A stretch of DNA of 64,000 nt. Source: Sulfitobacter sabulilitoris. GTDB lineage: Bacteria; Pseudomonadota; Alphaproteobacteria; Rhodobacterales; Rhodobacteraceae. The DNA lies in NCBI RefSeq assembly GCF_005887615.1, contig NZ_VANS01000003.1:286204-350203 (forward strand). The letters are read 5' to 3'. The notes beneath the pieces were generated by a model. The model had not been told where the DNA came from. It was given only the letters and a program-made list of their open reading frames with translations, and did no database searches. Within the stretch, counting starts at the first letter, position 1. The number at the start of each line of letters is the position of its first letter. Below are positions 53,321-64,000 of this stretch, piece by piece. Made by a program: the position numbers and the translations under genes.

Positions 53321-54054
53321 CCCGCTACCACTATACGCGCGATGCCGCCACCGGACCCGCGCTGGGCCTGATCGTGTTGCAGGTCGACGAAACCATTGAG
53401 ACCGAATTCCGCCGGATGTTCCCGCCCGCCCAACGGCTCCATGTCAGCCGGGTGCCAAGCGGGGCCGAAGTGTCGCCCGACAGCCTGCAGGCGATGGCCG
53501 GACACCTGACGCAGGCCGCCGCGCTGTTCCCGCCCCCGGTAAGCTTTGCCGCCGTGGGCTATGGATGCACCTCCGGCACCGCGCAGATCGGGGCGGAGCA
53601 GGTCGCCGCGCTGGTCGGGCAGGGCGCGCGGACACAGGCGGTGACGCAGCCGGTCAGCGCGCTGATCGCTGCCTGTCGCGCATTGGGCCTGCGCCGGATC
53701 GGAATGCTGTCGCCCTATGTCGCGGCGGTCTCGGCGCGCCTGCGCGGCGTGCTGGATGCCGCGGGCGTCGCCACCCCTGTGTTCGGCAGTTTCGACGAGG
53801 CCGAGGAAGCCGCCGTCGCCCGGATCGATACAGGTTCAGTCGTCGCGGCGGCGCGCGATCTGGTCGGTCAGGGTGGGGTCGACGGGCTGTTCCTGTCTTG
53901 CACGAACCTGCGCACCCTGCCGCTGATCGACGGTCTCGAGGCCGAATTGGACCTGCCCGTGCTGTCAAGCAATCAGGTGCTGGCCTGGCACATGGCGCGG
54001 CTTGCGGATGTGCCCGTCTCAGGCCCCGGTCGTCTGTTCCAGACCCAGCCCTGA
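53317..54054 (+). CDS. Asp/Glu racemase-fold protein, EutA/maleate isomerase-like
   Basis: 245 residues with the two catalytic cysteines of the fold, C84 in [12 protein letters not shown] and C195 in [10 protein letters not shown]. The second motif is shared by maleate isomerase and EutA. The start overlaps the M24 stop by 4 bp. Its last 36 bases overlap the convergent ureG gene. Likely to isomerise or decarboxylate the substrate of its neighbours; the actual compound is not known. Confidence 0.78.
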   Translation: MTRYHYTRDAATGPALGLIVLQVDETIETEFRRMFPPAQRLHVSRVPSGAEVSPDSLQAMAGHLTQAAALFPPPVSFAAVGYGCTSGTAQIGAEQVAALVGQGARTQAVTQPVSALIAACRALGLRRIGMLSPYVAAVSARLRGVLDAAGVATPVFGSFDEAEEAAVARIDTGSVVAAARDLVGQGGVDGLFLSCTNLRTLPLIDGLEAELDLPVLSSNQVLAWHMARLADVPVSGPGRLFQTQP

Positions 54055-54654
54055 GACCGCGCGCAGCGCCTCCACGATCTCCTTTATCCCGGTGCCGTGC
54101 CGCAGGGCGGCAAAGAAGAACGGCAGCGCTCCGCGCATCTGCCGGGCATCGCGGGCCATCACCTCCAGCGACGCACCGACATGCGGCGCAAGGTCGGTCT
54201 TGTTGATGATCAGCAGGTCCGAGCGCGTGATCGCGGGGCCGCCCTTGCGGGGAATGTCCTCGCCCGCGGCCACGTCGATCACGTAAAGCGTCACATCGGC
54301 CAGTTCCGGGCTGAACGTGGCGCTCAGGTTGTCGCCGCCGCTCTCGATCAGGATCGCTTCGATCTCCGGATGGCGGGCGCGCATCTCGGCCACAGCGGCA
54401 AGGTTGATCGATGCATCCTCACGAATGGCAGTATGCGGGCAACCGCCGGTCTCGACCCCGATCACCCGGTCACGCGGCAGGATCTGCAACCGCATCAGCG
54501 CCTCGGCGTCTTCCTGGGTGTAGATGTCATTGGTGATCACGCCGATCGAATGATCGGGCGACAGTGCACGGGCCAGGGCAGCGGTCAGCGTTGTCTTGCC
54601 CGCGCCGACCGGGCCGCCGATCCCGATGCGCAGGGGGCCGTTCATCTGGGTCAT
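54019..54654 (-). CDS. ureG: Urease accessory GTPase UreG
   Basis: 211-residue SIMIBI GTPase that delivers nickel to urease. P-loop GPVGAGKTT is near residue 14, the metal-binding CPH is in [10 protein letters not shown], and NKTD is the guanine motif. It overlaps ureF by 4 bp. Its 3' end overlaps the convergent EutA-like gene. Confidence 0.95.
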   Translation of the reverse strand: MTQMNGPLRIGIGGPVGAGKTTLTAALARALSPDHSIGVITNDIYTQEDAEALMRLQILPRDRVIGVETGGCPHTAIREDASINLAAVAEMRARHPEIEAILIESGGDNLSATFSPELADVTLYVIDVAAGEDIPRKGGPAITRSDLLIINKTDLAPHVGASLEVMARDARQMRGALPFFFAALRHGTGIKEIVEALRAVSGLGLEQTTGA

Positions 54655-55295
54655 GTGCGAAATACCTTCGAGCGTTGGGTTTCATGGCGCATCGCCGCGA
54701 TATCGGCGGCAAAGCAAGCGGATGTCAGATCATCTAGCGGGGTGTCCATCGCCTCTGCGGCGGTCGTGCGGATCAGCGGTGCCAGGGCCGCCAGCAGGCG
54801 TTGCCCGTCGGTCTGGCCCAGCGGCACAAGGCGTACGGCGGCGGAAATCAGGTTGGCCGCAAAGGCATGAAGATACACCTCAACAGTGTCCGCCAGCGCA
54901 AGATCGCGGGCACGGGCGGCCCGGCCAACGGCCACCGGATAGGTCAGCCGCCCCAGATCGGTGCCCCAGATCGCATCGACCGTCCGGGCAAAGGCCTCGC
55001 CCTGTTGCGCGGTTTCCAGCAAGCGTTCCGACGACGCGGCAAATGCCCGCGCGCTGGCGTCGATCATCGGCACCGCGTCAGGTGCTGCGCGGAAGGCCGC
55101 GCAAAGCAGCACCGCATCGGCGCGCCCGCCGCCCTGCGCGATCAGGTCGGTCAGCCAAAGCCCCAGCGCATCGGCATCGCGCAGATCGCCCCGGTCGATG
55201 ACCCATTCCAGCCCGTGCGAATACGCGAAGGCCCCGACCGGAAACCCCGGCGACAGCCACTGCATCAAGGTCAGCGTGTCAGTGGTCATGGTCAT
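54651..55295 (-). CDS. ureF: Urease accessory protein UreF
   Basis: 214-residue all-helical chaperone that acts with UreD and UreG in nickel insertion. [18 protein letters not shown] near residue 13 is the family mark. The ATG at 55295 (or the next at 55289) overlaps the ureE end; the longer frame to 55364 reads into ureE. Confidence 0.93.
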   Translation of the reverse strand: MTMTTDTLTLMQWLSPGFPVGAFAYSHGLEWVIDRGDLRDADALGLWLTDLIAQGGGRADAVLLCAAFRAAPDAVPMIDASARAFAASSERLLETAQQGEAFARTVDAIWGTDLGRLTYPVAVGRAARARDLALADTVEVYLHAFAANLISAAVRLVPLGQTDGQRLLAALAPLIRTTAAEAMDTPLDDLTSACFAADIAAMRHETQRSKVFRT

Positions 55296-55761
55296 GCGCC
55301 GACGCGGGGCTGTGTACATGGCCATGATCGTGCCCCTGCGTCCGCCCGGGGCCATAGGCGCCACCTTCGGGCTTGAAGGGTTCTGTCACGCCCGTCACGT
55401 CGGCCCCCAGTTGGATCAGCATCTGTTCGATGACGCGATCGCGCTGGATCAGCAGGCGGTCGGCTTCGATCTGGCAAGGCGTATGCCGGTTGCCGATGTG
55501 CCACGCCAGCCGCACCAGATCGGATCCGCGCACCTGCGCCAACTGTTCGGGGGCGGCGACGATGGCGATCTCGGCCCCGTCTTCGGTGATCAGGACACCG
55601 CCATGATCCAGCGATGTCACCTGTGGCAGATCCACCAGGAGCCGGGCGCCATCTGGCAGCGTCAACACCTTGCGGCGCAGAAACCGCGCATCATAGCCAA
55701 GCGCGATTTCGGCCTGCGGCGCGCCATCTGCGTGCCCGTGATAGCGGCGCGCGGTCAACAT
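55279..55761 (-). CDS. ureE: Urease nickel metallochaperone UreE
   Basis: 160-residue nickel-binding chaperone with a peptide-binding domain and a C-terminal metal domain, ending in a His-rich tail ([18 protein letters not shown]). It lies between a DUF1127 gene and ureF. Confidence 0.93.
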   Translation of the reverse strand: MLTARRYHGHADGAPQAEIALGYDARFLRRKVLTLPDGARLLVDLPQVTSLDHGGVLITEDGAEIAIVAAPEQLAQVRGSDLVRLAWHIGNRHTPCQIEADRLLIQRDRVIEQMLIQLGADVTGVTEPFKPEGGAYGPGRTQGHDHGHVHSPASAHDHDH

Positions 55762-55795
55762 GCGCGCACCGTCGCGGCGCGCGCTGCGGGGCCGG

Positions 55796-55996
55796 TTACG
55801 ACCAGCGGCCGTTCACCATGATGTCGCGCGCGATATCGCGGCGCTTCATGCCGCGCGCGGACAGTTCCGCATCGCTGAGCCGCGCGACGGCCAGCGCCGG
55901 GGCAAGGTCGCGATGCGGCAAGAACGCCGACGCGATGCGGCGCAGAAAGGTGAACGTCGTTGCGGCCTGCGGCGTGTTTGTGGTGGTGGCACCCAT
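55796..55996 (-). CDS. DUF1127 small protein inside the urease operon
   Basis: 66-residue basic protein ending in RLSDAELSARGMKRRDIARD, the DUF1127 signature. Such proteins in alphaproteobacteria affect RNA turnover and phosphate or carbon metabolism. The MGATTTN start at 55996 is set by GGAGGG 6-8 bases upstream; an ATG at 56014 is possible. It sits between ureC and ureE with 141 bp before it, so it may have its own promoter. Confidence 0.8.
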   Translation of the reverse strand: MGATTTNTPQAATTFTFLRRIASAFLPHRDLAPALAVARLSDAELSARGMKRRDIARDIMVNGRWS

Positions 55997-56137
55997 GGGA
56001 TCCCTCCGGGGCAATCGTTATCATTTCATTTCCTCCACTTAGGTAGTGCCGCGGTGCAGCGTCAGCCAGTATCGCAGGTGCATAACCGGGTTGCATCTGG
56101 CGCAAGGCGGGGCGGGCGGAAGCCATGGAAGCCACCC

Positions 56138-57847
<1,710 letters not shown>

Positions 57848-57987
57848 GGTCTAGCTCCTACGCGATCAAAACTGCATGTCCCGGCGGCGGCATCGCATCT
57901 GCCGCGCCGCTCTCGTCATCCGACGCCGAACCGGTTGTCCGCCCCCGTTCCGCAGTCTAAATGTCCGGGCGACAGCCACGCGCACCA

Positions 57988-58293
57988 TCACAGATCCCCC
58001 ATGACCTGCTGGTTGAAGCCGAACACGCGCCGCGCCCCGCCAAGCGCAATAAGCTGCACCTCGCGGCGCTGGCCCGGCTCGAACCGCACCGCCGTGCCCG
58101 CCGCAATATCAAGCCGCATCCCCCGCGCCGCCGCGCGATCGAAATCGAGCGCCGCGTTCGCCTCGCCGAAATGATAATGCGACCCGACCTGCACGGGCCG
58201 GTCGCCGGTGTTGGCGACCATCAGCGTGACCGCCTGTCTGCCCTCGTTCAGGATGATGTCACCCTCAGCCACAATTACCTCACCGGGGATCAT
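57988..58293 (-). CDS. ureB: Urease beta subunit UreB
   Basis: 101-residue structural subunit with [13 protein letters not shown] at the start and [18 protein letters not shown] in the middle. The start at 58293 is preceded by aggag; the longer frame to 58323 exceeds the family length. Confidence 0.95.
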   Translation of the reverse strand: MIPGEVIVAEGDIILNEGRQAVTLMVANTGDRPVQVGSHYHFGEANAALDFDRAAARGMRLDIAAGTAVRFEPGQRREVQLIALGGARRVFGFNQQVMGDL

Positions 58294-58358
58294 CGCGCGT
58301 GGCTCCTGTCTTCTTTGGGTCAAAAATACTCAAGAAAACGACCGGACCGCCCCCGGCG

Positions 58359-58661
58359 CTACCGGATCGGGTCATGCACCGTCACCAGTTTCGTTCCATC
58401 GGGAAAGGTCGCCTCCACCTGCACGTCGCGGATCATCTCCGCCACGCCCTCCATGCACTGATCGCGGCGGATCACCTGTGCGCCCGCCTCCATCATTTCG
58501 GCCACGCTGCGCCCGTCGCGCGCACCTTCGACAACCGCGTCGGTGATCAGCGCGATCGCCTCGGGATGGTTGAGCTTCACGCCGCGCGCCAGCCTGCGGC
58601 GCGCCACGTCCGCGGCCATCGACACCAGCAGCTTGTCTTTTTCACGGGGGGTCAGTTGCAT
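58359..58661 (-). CDS. ureA: Urease gamma subunit UreA
   Basis: 100-residue structural subunit starting [17 protein letters not shown] and ending in VTVHDPIR, full length for the family. It starts 4 bp after the ureD stop. Confidence 0.96.
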   Translation of the reverse strand: MQLTPREKDKLLVSMAADVARRRLARGVKLNHPEAIALITDAVVEGARDGRSVAEMMEAGAQVIRRDQCMEGVAEMIRDVQVEATFPDGTKLVTVHDPIR

Positions 58662-58665
58662 GACG

Positions 58666-59487
58666 TCAAAGTCTCCAGCAGCGGGGCAGGCGATGGGCGG
58701 TCAGACGGTCCAGCACGGGGAGCAGCGCGGCGCGCAGGTCGAACGCGTCGCGCGCCAGAAGGCGCAGAACCACAAGCGCTTCCTCCAGCAGGCTGACACC
58801 GCCCCGGTCGCCGATCAGGTCACGCAGCGCGCCGACATGCGCGCCCGCGTCCGGCGCGGCATAGACCAGGCTTGCCATCGCCCGCGCGCCATGCGCAACC
58901 GCCGGACGATCAAGCTCAGCACTCGCATCGCCCCGAAGGCGGATGCCATCGCGGTAAACCTCGCGCCCGGCGCGCGACACCGCGATCCGGTCGTCAAAGC
59001 GCAGATCGGCCAGGGTTTCGCCCATCGCCAGCCGCCCGAACACCACCGGCTCCACCATGACCAGCCGCGCCGTGGTGTGCAATTCGACCCGCAATCGCCG
59101 CGACAGCGCCGACCCGTCATACAGGATGGTTTCCTGCGGCAGCCAATGCAGGCAGGCGTCCGCACCGACCCGCAGCGTCGTGGTCAGATGCCCAGTCTGC
59201 CCCGGTTGCGCGCGGTACACGCGCTCGGCGGCCTGCGTGCTCAGGCTCAGGACACTGCCCGGCCCCGCGGTCGCGTCGATCCGAAAGCGATCGCCGCCGG
59301 TGATCCCGCCCGCGGTATTGATCACCGTGGCCTCCACCCGGTCCGCCGCGCGCGGGAACAAGAGCCTCAGCGCCCCCGCCTGGTGCAGCCCGTCCAGACG
59401 GGACGCGCCGCCGTGCAGCTTGCTCGACACTCGCGCGCGGCCAATGGCGCGGGGTTGGTCCAACGGGGTAGGCCGGGTCATCAGCAT
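58666..59487 (-). CDS. ureD: Urease accessory protein UreD
   Basis: 273-residue scaffold for nickel insertion. [11 protein letters not shown] and [11 protein letters not shown] are family segments. The ATG at 59487 (another at 59481) is chosen because the longer frame to 59604 runs through the presumed promoter. It is first in ureDABC-EFG. No urea transporter genes are in the window. Confidence 0.92.
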   Translation of the reverse strand: MLMTRPTPLDQPRAIGRARVSSKLHGGASRLDGLHQAGALRLLFPRAADRVEATVINTAGGITGGDRFRIDATAGPGSVLSLSTQAAERVYRAQPGQTGHLTTTLRVGADACLHWLPQETILYDGSALSRRLRVELHTTARLVMVEPVVFGRLAMGETLADLRFDDRIAVSRAGREVYRDGIRLRGDASAELDRPAVAHGARAMASLVYAAPDAGAHVGALRDLIGDRGGVSLLEEALVVLRLLARDAFDLRAALLPVLDRLTAHRLPRCWRL

Positions 59488-59580
59488 CGCGGTGCGGATC
59501 GCTTTCGCAGCAGGGAAATCTGTCGCTGTGATCGTTCCACGTCTGATCCCGCCTGACCAGATCGGAGCCGCCCCCGGACG

Positions 59581-59602
59581 GTGCAATGCCTGCCGGTTGC
59601 AC
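59581..59602 (-). promoter_or_regulatory. Inverted repeat upstream of ureD
   Basis: GTGCAA-N10-TTGCAC, about 94-115 bp before the ureD ATG. It may be an operator for a nitrogen or other regulator. It sits in the 298-bp stretch 59488-59785, which holds no gene and no clear -35/-10 pair. Confidence 0.4.
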
Positions 59603-59785
59603 AATTTTTGGGCGGCAGCGCAGGCCCGGGCGGTCGCGCAAGCCTAGGGGGGCGTCGACGCGCCGGGGCGGGGCCGGCGATACGGGCTGGCCTGCGGCCG
59701 CGCGGCCTTGTCCGCTTGCAGGGGGGGGGAGGCGATCTTCGAGCTTGACCCGAAATCCGCCATGCCATAATCACCAATCCGTCGA

Positions 59786-59859
<74 letters not shown>

Positions 59860-59979
59860 GGCATTCCGCCCCGTTTCCTATCCCCGGTGACATCACGCCG
59901 CCGGCCTGTGCGGCAATGCAACGCTTGACCCTCGCCGCGCGGGGCGGCATGACACATTCCAGACATCGAAGGACCACGA

Positions 59980-61797
59980 ATGGCCCGGCCCACGACGCCA
60001 GCGCCCACCGCACCGGGCAGCACCGAAGACCGCGAATCCTCCAGACAGATTGGAGCGTTGCGGGCGCTTTTGCCGTTCATGTGGCCGTACCGCCGCCTGA
60101 TGGCCGCGGCGGTCCTGGCCTTGGTCAGTACCGCGATCATCTCGCTGGCGCTGCCGCTGGCCGTACGCCGGGTGGTGGATAACTTCGGCACCGAGAACGC
60201 CGCGATCCTGGATCAGTATTTTACCGCCGCCTTGGGCATCGCCGCGCTTCTGGCGATCGGCACCGGGCTGCGCTATGCGCTGGTCACGCGACTGGGCGAA
60301 CGGGTGGTGGCCGACATCCGCAAGGCGGTCTTTGACCGGGTGATCGGCATGAGCCCGGCCTTCTACGAAACCATCATGACCGGAGAGGTGCTGAGCCGGA
60401 TCACCACGGACACCACCCTGATCCTCAGTGTGATCGGATCGTCGGTGTCGATCGCGTTGCGCAACGTCCTGATCTTTCTTGGAGGGCTGGGGTTGATGCT
60501 GGTGACCTCGGCCAAGCTGACCGGGCTGGTGCTGCTGATCGTGCCCGCGGTGGTCGTGCCGATTCTCGTGCTGGGGCGGCGTTTGCGGGTGATCAGCCGT
60601 GAAAACCAAGACTGGATCGCGGCCAGTTCCGGCAATGCCTCTGAAAGCCTTGGCGCGGTGCAGACGGTGCAGGCCTTCACCCACGAGGCCGCCAGCCGCG
60701 CACAGTTCGCCCATGTGACCGAACTGTCGTTCGACGCGGCGCGCCGGCGTATCACCACGCGCGCCGCGATGACGGTGATCGTGATCTTCCTGGTGTTCAC
60801 CGGCATCGTCGGCGTGCTGTGGATCGGGGCACGCGACGTGCGCGGCGGCGACATGAGCGCGGGCGCGCTGGTGCAATTCGTGATCTACGCGGTGATGGTC
60901 GCCGGCGCCGTGGCCGCCCTGTCGGAAATCTGGGGCGAATTGCAGCGCGCGGCGGGCGCCACCGAACGGCTTGTCGAGCTGTTGCAGACCCGCGACAGCG
61001 TTCGCGACCCCGACACCGAACGCGCCGCGGCCTTGCCCGATCCGGTCGTCGGGCGGATCTGTTTCGAGGATGTCAGTTTTTCCTATCCCTCGCGCCCGGC
61101 CGTACAGGCGCTGGATCACGTCGACCTGACGATCGAACCGGGCGAGACGGTGGCCTTTGTCGGCCCCTCGGGCGCCGGCAAGACGACGATCATCCAGTTG
61201 ATCCTGAGGTTCTACGATCCCGCTTCGGGGCGGATCACGCTGGACGGTGTCGATCTGGCGGATCTGCACCGCGATGCGTTCCGCCGCGCGGTGGCGCTGG
61301 TCCCGCAGGACCCGGTGATCTTTGCCGCCAGCGCGCGCGACAACATCGGCTTTGGCCGCCCCGACGCCACGCTGGCCGAAATCGAGCAGGCCGCGCGCGC
61401 GGCGGCGGCGCATGAGTTCATCGCGGCGCTGCCCGATGGCTATGACAGCTACCTGGGCGAACGCGGCGTGATGCTGTCGGGCGGGCAAAAGCAGCGTATC
61501 GCGATCGCCCGCGCGATCCTGCGCAATGCGCCCGTGTTGCTGCTGGACGAGGCGACCAGCGCGCTGGATGCGGAAAGCGAACGCGCGGTGCAGGCGGCGG
61601 TGGACAGATTGAGCGCGGAACGCACGACGCTGATCGTGGCGCATCGGCTGGCCACCGTGAAAAAGGCGGACCGGATCGTGGTTCTGGACCAAGGCCGCAT
61701 CGTCGCCACCGGGCCGCATGACCAGCTGGTCGCCGAAGGCGGGCTTTATGCGCGTCTGGCGCGGTTGCAGTTCACGGATGGCCTGGCCGCCGAATAG
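59980..61797 (+). CDS. ABC transporter, fused permease/ATPase (MsbA-like exporter)
   Basis: 605-residue half-transporter. Six transmembrane helices occupy about residues 30-320, and the nucleotide-binding domain has Walker A GPSGAGKTT, Q-loop PQDPVIFAAS, signature LSGGQKQR, Walker B VLLLDEATSALD and H-loop VAHRLATV. It acts as a homodimer, likely exporting lipid or hydrophobic compounds. It starts 120 bp after tRNA-Gly, in a gap with no other clear feature. Confidence 0.9.
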   Translation: MARPTTPAPTAPGSTEDRESSRQIGALRALLPFMWPYRRLMAAAVLALVSTAIISLALPLAVRRVVDNFGTENAAILDQYFTAALGIAALLAIGTGLRYALVTRLGERVVADIRKAVFDRVIGMSPAFYETIMTGEVLSRITTDTTLILSVIGSSVSIALRNVLIFLGGLGLMLVTSAKLTGLVLLIVPAVVVPILVLGRRLRVISRENQDWIAASSGNASESLGAVQTVQAFTHEAASRAQFAHVTELSFDAARRRITTRAAMTVIVIFLVFTGIVGVLWIGARDVRGGDMSAGALVQFVIYAVMVAGAVAALSEIWGELQRAAGATERLVELLQTRDSVRDPDTERAAALPDPVVGRICFEDVSFSYPSRPAVQALDHVDLTIEPGETVAFVGPSGAGKTTIIQLILRFYDPASGRITLDGVDLADLHRDAFRRAVALVPQDPVIFAASARDNIGFGRPDATLAEIEQAARAAAAHEFIAALPDGYDSYLGERGVMLSGGQKQRIAIARAILRNAPVLLLDEATSALDAESERAVQAAVDRLSAERTTLIVAHRLATVKKADRIVVLDQGRIVATGPHDQLVAEGGLYARLARLQFTDGLAAE

Positions 61798-62014
61798 CGA
61801 CCGGCCGCCGGGGCGCTGCCCCGGATCCCGAGGTATTTCGAACCAGAAAAAGCATGGCGGCAACGCGCTTTGGCTGCCGCTGCGTCATCGGCTCTGACGC
61901 AGCGTCGGAAGCCCGTGCTGCCGATCGTGCATCTTGCGCTGCGCGCCAATCCGCCGCATCCTGCCTGCCAAGGGAAAAACAGGCCCCAGAAGCGGGCGTT
62001 TGGGAGGACGACAC

Positions 62015-63910
62015 ATGACCTTTGCCGGTATGGATGACCGCAATGCAATCGAAGCGGAGATGCCGTGGGAGGAGCGTGACGTTCCCAAGACGCTCTACAG
62101 TCTGCTGACGGGCACCGCGACGAAGTTTCCCGGTCACAACGCGATCAGCTACCAGTTGTTTTCCGGCCCCAAGGACAAGGCCGAGACGCTGAGCTGGAAG
62201 CAGTTGCACGGCAAGGTCACGCAGACGGCCAACATGCTGCGCAGTCTGGGCGTCGGGCCGCAGGACGTGGTGGCCTATGTCCTGCCCAACTGCAACGAGA
62301 CGGTCCTCACCCTGCTGGGCGGCGCCGTGGCGGGGATCGTGAACCCGATCAACCCGTTGCTGGAGGCCGAGCAGATCGGATCCATCCTGCGCGAGACCAA
62401 GGCCAAGGTCGTCGTCACCCTGCGCCCGTTTCCCAAGACGGACGTGGCCGACAAGACTGCCGAGGCGGTCAAGCTTGCCCCCAACGTGGAGACCGTTCTG
62501 GAGGTGGATCTGCTGCGCTACCTGACGCCGCCGAAGTCGTGGATCGTGCCGCTGGTGCGCCCCAAGCGCGCCGTGCAGAACCATGCCAAGTACTTGGATT
62601 TCAACACCGAGATCGCCAAGCACGCCACCAAGCTGGGGTTCGACGATCCGCAGGAAGACCGCGTCGCCTTCTATTTCCATACCGGCGGCACCACCGGCAT
62701 GCCCAAGGTGGCGCAGCACAAGTATTCCGGAATGGTCTACAACGGCTGGATCGGTCATCGGCTGCTCTATACCGAAGACGACAACATCATGTGCCCGCTG
62801 CCACTGTTCCATGTCTTTGCGTGCCACGTGATCCTGATGGCCGCCGTGACCTCGGGCGCGCATGTGGTGTTTCCCACGCCGCAGGGCTATCGCGGCGAGG
62901 GCGTGTTCGACAATTTCTGGAAGCTGGTGGAGCGCTGGAAGATCACCTTCATCATCACGGTGCCCACGGCGATCTCGGCCAAGATGCAGCGGCCCATCGA
63001 TGCCGATGTCAGCACGGTCAAGACCGCCTTTTCCGGCTCCGCTCCGCTGCCGCTCGAACTGTTCCGGCGGTTCGAGAAAGCCACCGGCGTCACGCTGGTC
63101 GAAGGCTACGGCCTGACCGAGGCGACCTGCCTCGTGTCGTGCAACCCGACCGATGGCGTCAAGAAGGTGGGCAGCATCGGCATTCCGTTCCCGCATACGT
63201 CGGTCAAGATCTACAAGGCCACCAACGACGGCCCGGTCGAGGCGGACGTGGACGAGGTCGGCGAGATCTGTATCTCGAACCCCGGCGTCTATGTCGGGCA
63301 CACCTATACCGAGGCGGAGAAGAACAAGGATCTCTACTACGGCGACTACCTGCGCACAGGGGATCTGGGCCGGGTGGATGAGGACGGTTATCTGTGGATC
63401 ACCGGCCGCGCCAAGGACCTGATCATTCGCGGCGGTCACAACATCGACCCCGCCGAGATCGAAGAGGCGCTGCTCCACCACGAGGCGGTGGCCTTTGCGG
63501 GCGCGATCGGCCAGCCGGACCGCCACGCGGGCGAGGTGCCCTGCGCCTTTGTCGAACTGGTCGAAGGGGCGAGCGTCACCGAAGAGGAGCTGCTGGAGTT
63601 CTGCAAGAGCCACGTTCAGGAACGCGCGGCCCAGCCCAAGCACATGACCATCATGGACGAGCTGCCCAAGACCGCCGTGGGCAAGATCTTCAAGCCCGAC
63701 CTGCGCAAGCATGCCATCACCCGCGTCTATAACGCGACGCTGGAGGAGGCCGGGCTGGCCGCGCGCGTGGTGTCGGTGATCGACGACAAGAAACGCGGAC
63801 TGGTGGCGCAGGTCGAATTGAACGGCGACAGCCAGGATCAGGTGGGCACCGTGTTGGGCGATTTCGTGCGACCCTGGGAAATCGCCAGCCAGGCTATCGC
63901 GGCGGAGTGA
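62015..63910 (+). CDS. Acyl-CoA synthetase (AMP-forming, FadD-like)
   Basis: 631-residue adenylate-forming enzyme. The AMP-binding signature is FHTGGTTGMPK near residue 220; GYGLTEATC, the YLRTGDLGRVDEDGYLW hinge and the C-terminal catalytic lysine in TAVGKIFK are present. The MTFAGMDD start at 62015 has GGGAGG upstream; the longer frame to 61934 is rejected. The substrate, probably a fatty or aryl acid, is not shown. The 217-bp gap before it shows no obvious gene. Confidence 0.9.
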   Translation: MTFAGMDDRNAIEAEMPWEERDVPKTLYSLLTGTATKFPGHNAISYQLFSGPKDKAETLSWKQLHGKVTQTANMLRSLGVGPQDVVAYVLPNCNETVLTLLGGAVAGIVNPINPLLEAEQIGSILRETKAKVVVTLRPFPKTDVADKTAEAVKLAPNVETVLEVDLLRYLTPPKSWIVPLVRPKRAVQNHAKYLDFNTEIAKHATKLGFDDPQEDRVAFYFHTGGTTGMPKVAQHKYSGMVYNGWIGHRLLYTEDDNIMCPLPLFHVFACHVILMAAVTSGAHVVFPTPQGYRGEGVFDNFWKLVERWKITFIITVPTAISAKMQRPIDADVSTVKTAFSGSAPLPLELFRRFEKATGVTLVEGYGLTEATCLVSCNPTDGVKKVGSIGIPFPHTSVKIYKATNDGPVEADVDEVGEICISNPGVYVGHTYTEAEKNKDLYYGDYLRTGDLGRVDEDGYLWITGRAKDLIIRGGHNIDPAEIEEALLHHEAVAFAGAIGQPDRHAGEVPCAFVELVEGASVTEEELLEFCKSHVQERAAQPKHMTIMDELPKTAVGKIFKPDLRKHAITRVYNATLEEAGLAARVVSVIDDKKRGLVAQVELNGDSQDQVGTVLGDFVRPWEIASQAIAAE

Positions 63911-64000
63911 TACCGGCCGACTACACACGGCTACTGGATGACGAAATGCAGGCCTATGTCGCCCGGTCGGAACGCTATTATCCGCCGGACGCCGTGGGCC
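63907..64000 (+). CDS. Probable alpha/beta hydrolase, N-terminus (partial)
   Basis: A GTG start overlaps the acyl-CoA synthetase stop (GTGA) and the frame stays open to the window edge: 31 codons beginning IPADYTRLLDDEMQAYVARS and then ERYYPPDAVG. The start, with Tyr-Pro-Pro-Asp after a helix, resembles the N-terminus of alpha/beta hydrolases of the acetyl esterase type that often follow acyl-CoA synthetase genes in this group. Too little is present to be sure. Confidence 0.55.
   Translation, partial: MIPADYTRLLDDEMQAYVARSERYYPPDAVG

Noticed and set aside
51135..54054. Complete ectoine utilisation operon
   Set aside because: EutC, EutE, the regulator and the ectoine transporter are not present in the window, and the lyase resembles diaminopropionate ammonia-lyase.
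57848..57987. Extra gene between ureB and ureC
   Set aside because: The 140-bp gap has no open frame with a ribosome-binding site and no recognisable motif.
59560..59620. Sigma-54 promoter for urease
   Set aside because: GG and GC elements can be found on the minus strand, but their spacing is 10 rather than 12 bases, so the match fails.

Overview
The window is high-GC, densely packed DNA from an alphaproteobacterium, most likely a member of the Rhodobacterales (Rhodobacter/Roseobacter group). The evidence is the ccoNOQP-ccoGHIS-hemN cluster beside an FnrL-type regulator and a UspA gene, a fused indolepyruvate oxidoreductase, TRAP transport, a DUF1127 protein and a ureDABC-EFG order. Genes often overlap by 4 bp (ATGA/GTGA), so most blocks look like translationally coupled operons. 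No insertion sequence, prophage or CRISPR array was seen.

Layout. 1-411: 3' end of a Gly/Ser-rich repeat protein. 512-9885 (minus): cbb3 cytochrome oxidase structural genes (ccoNOQP), assembly genes (ccoGHIS) and hemN, with FNR-type boxes before ccoN, ccoG and hemN. 10077-11691: universal stress protein and FnrL. 11741-15226: indolepyruvate ferredoxin oxidoreductase. 15346-32070: a type II secretion system (T2SS) in two divergent arms around 27.8 kb (gspL-M-E-F ... lipoprotein-J-K on minus; gspG-H-I-C-D on plus), with gspN on the opposite strand inside the minus arm. The prepilin peptidase lies apart at 15.3 kb. Between it and the main arms lie a secreted DUF4331 protein, a small lipoprotein, a methanethiol oxidase (SBP56) and a membrane protein.

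32064-45137 is an accessory catabolic locus. The minus arm encodes a tautomerase/SnoaL fusion, HyuB, HyuA, an isochorismatase-fold protein, an isocitrate lyase/PEP-mutase-family lyase and an FAD dehydrogenase. The plus arm encodes a GntR regulator, LeuC/LeuD-like hydratase subunits and a TRAP transporter. Together they could import and break down a branched dicarboxylate or a cyclic imide/lactam precursor of one; this is the best candidate for an undescribed pathway.

45211-54054 (plus): glutathione-dependent formaldehyde dehydrogenase, an MFS carrier, a Tat-exported molybdenum hydroxylase with its own diheme cytochrome c, and a trio (PLP lyase, M24 hydrolase, Asp/Glu-racemase fold) that resembles part of ectoine utilisation. 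54019-59487 (minus): urease ureDABC-(DUF1127)-EFG. The right end carries tRNA-Gly(TCC), an ABC exporter, an acyl-CoA synthetase and the start of a probable alpha/beta hydrolase.
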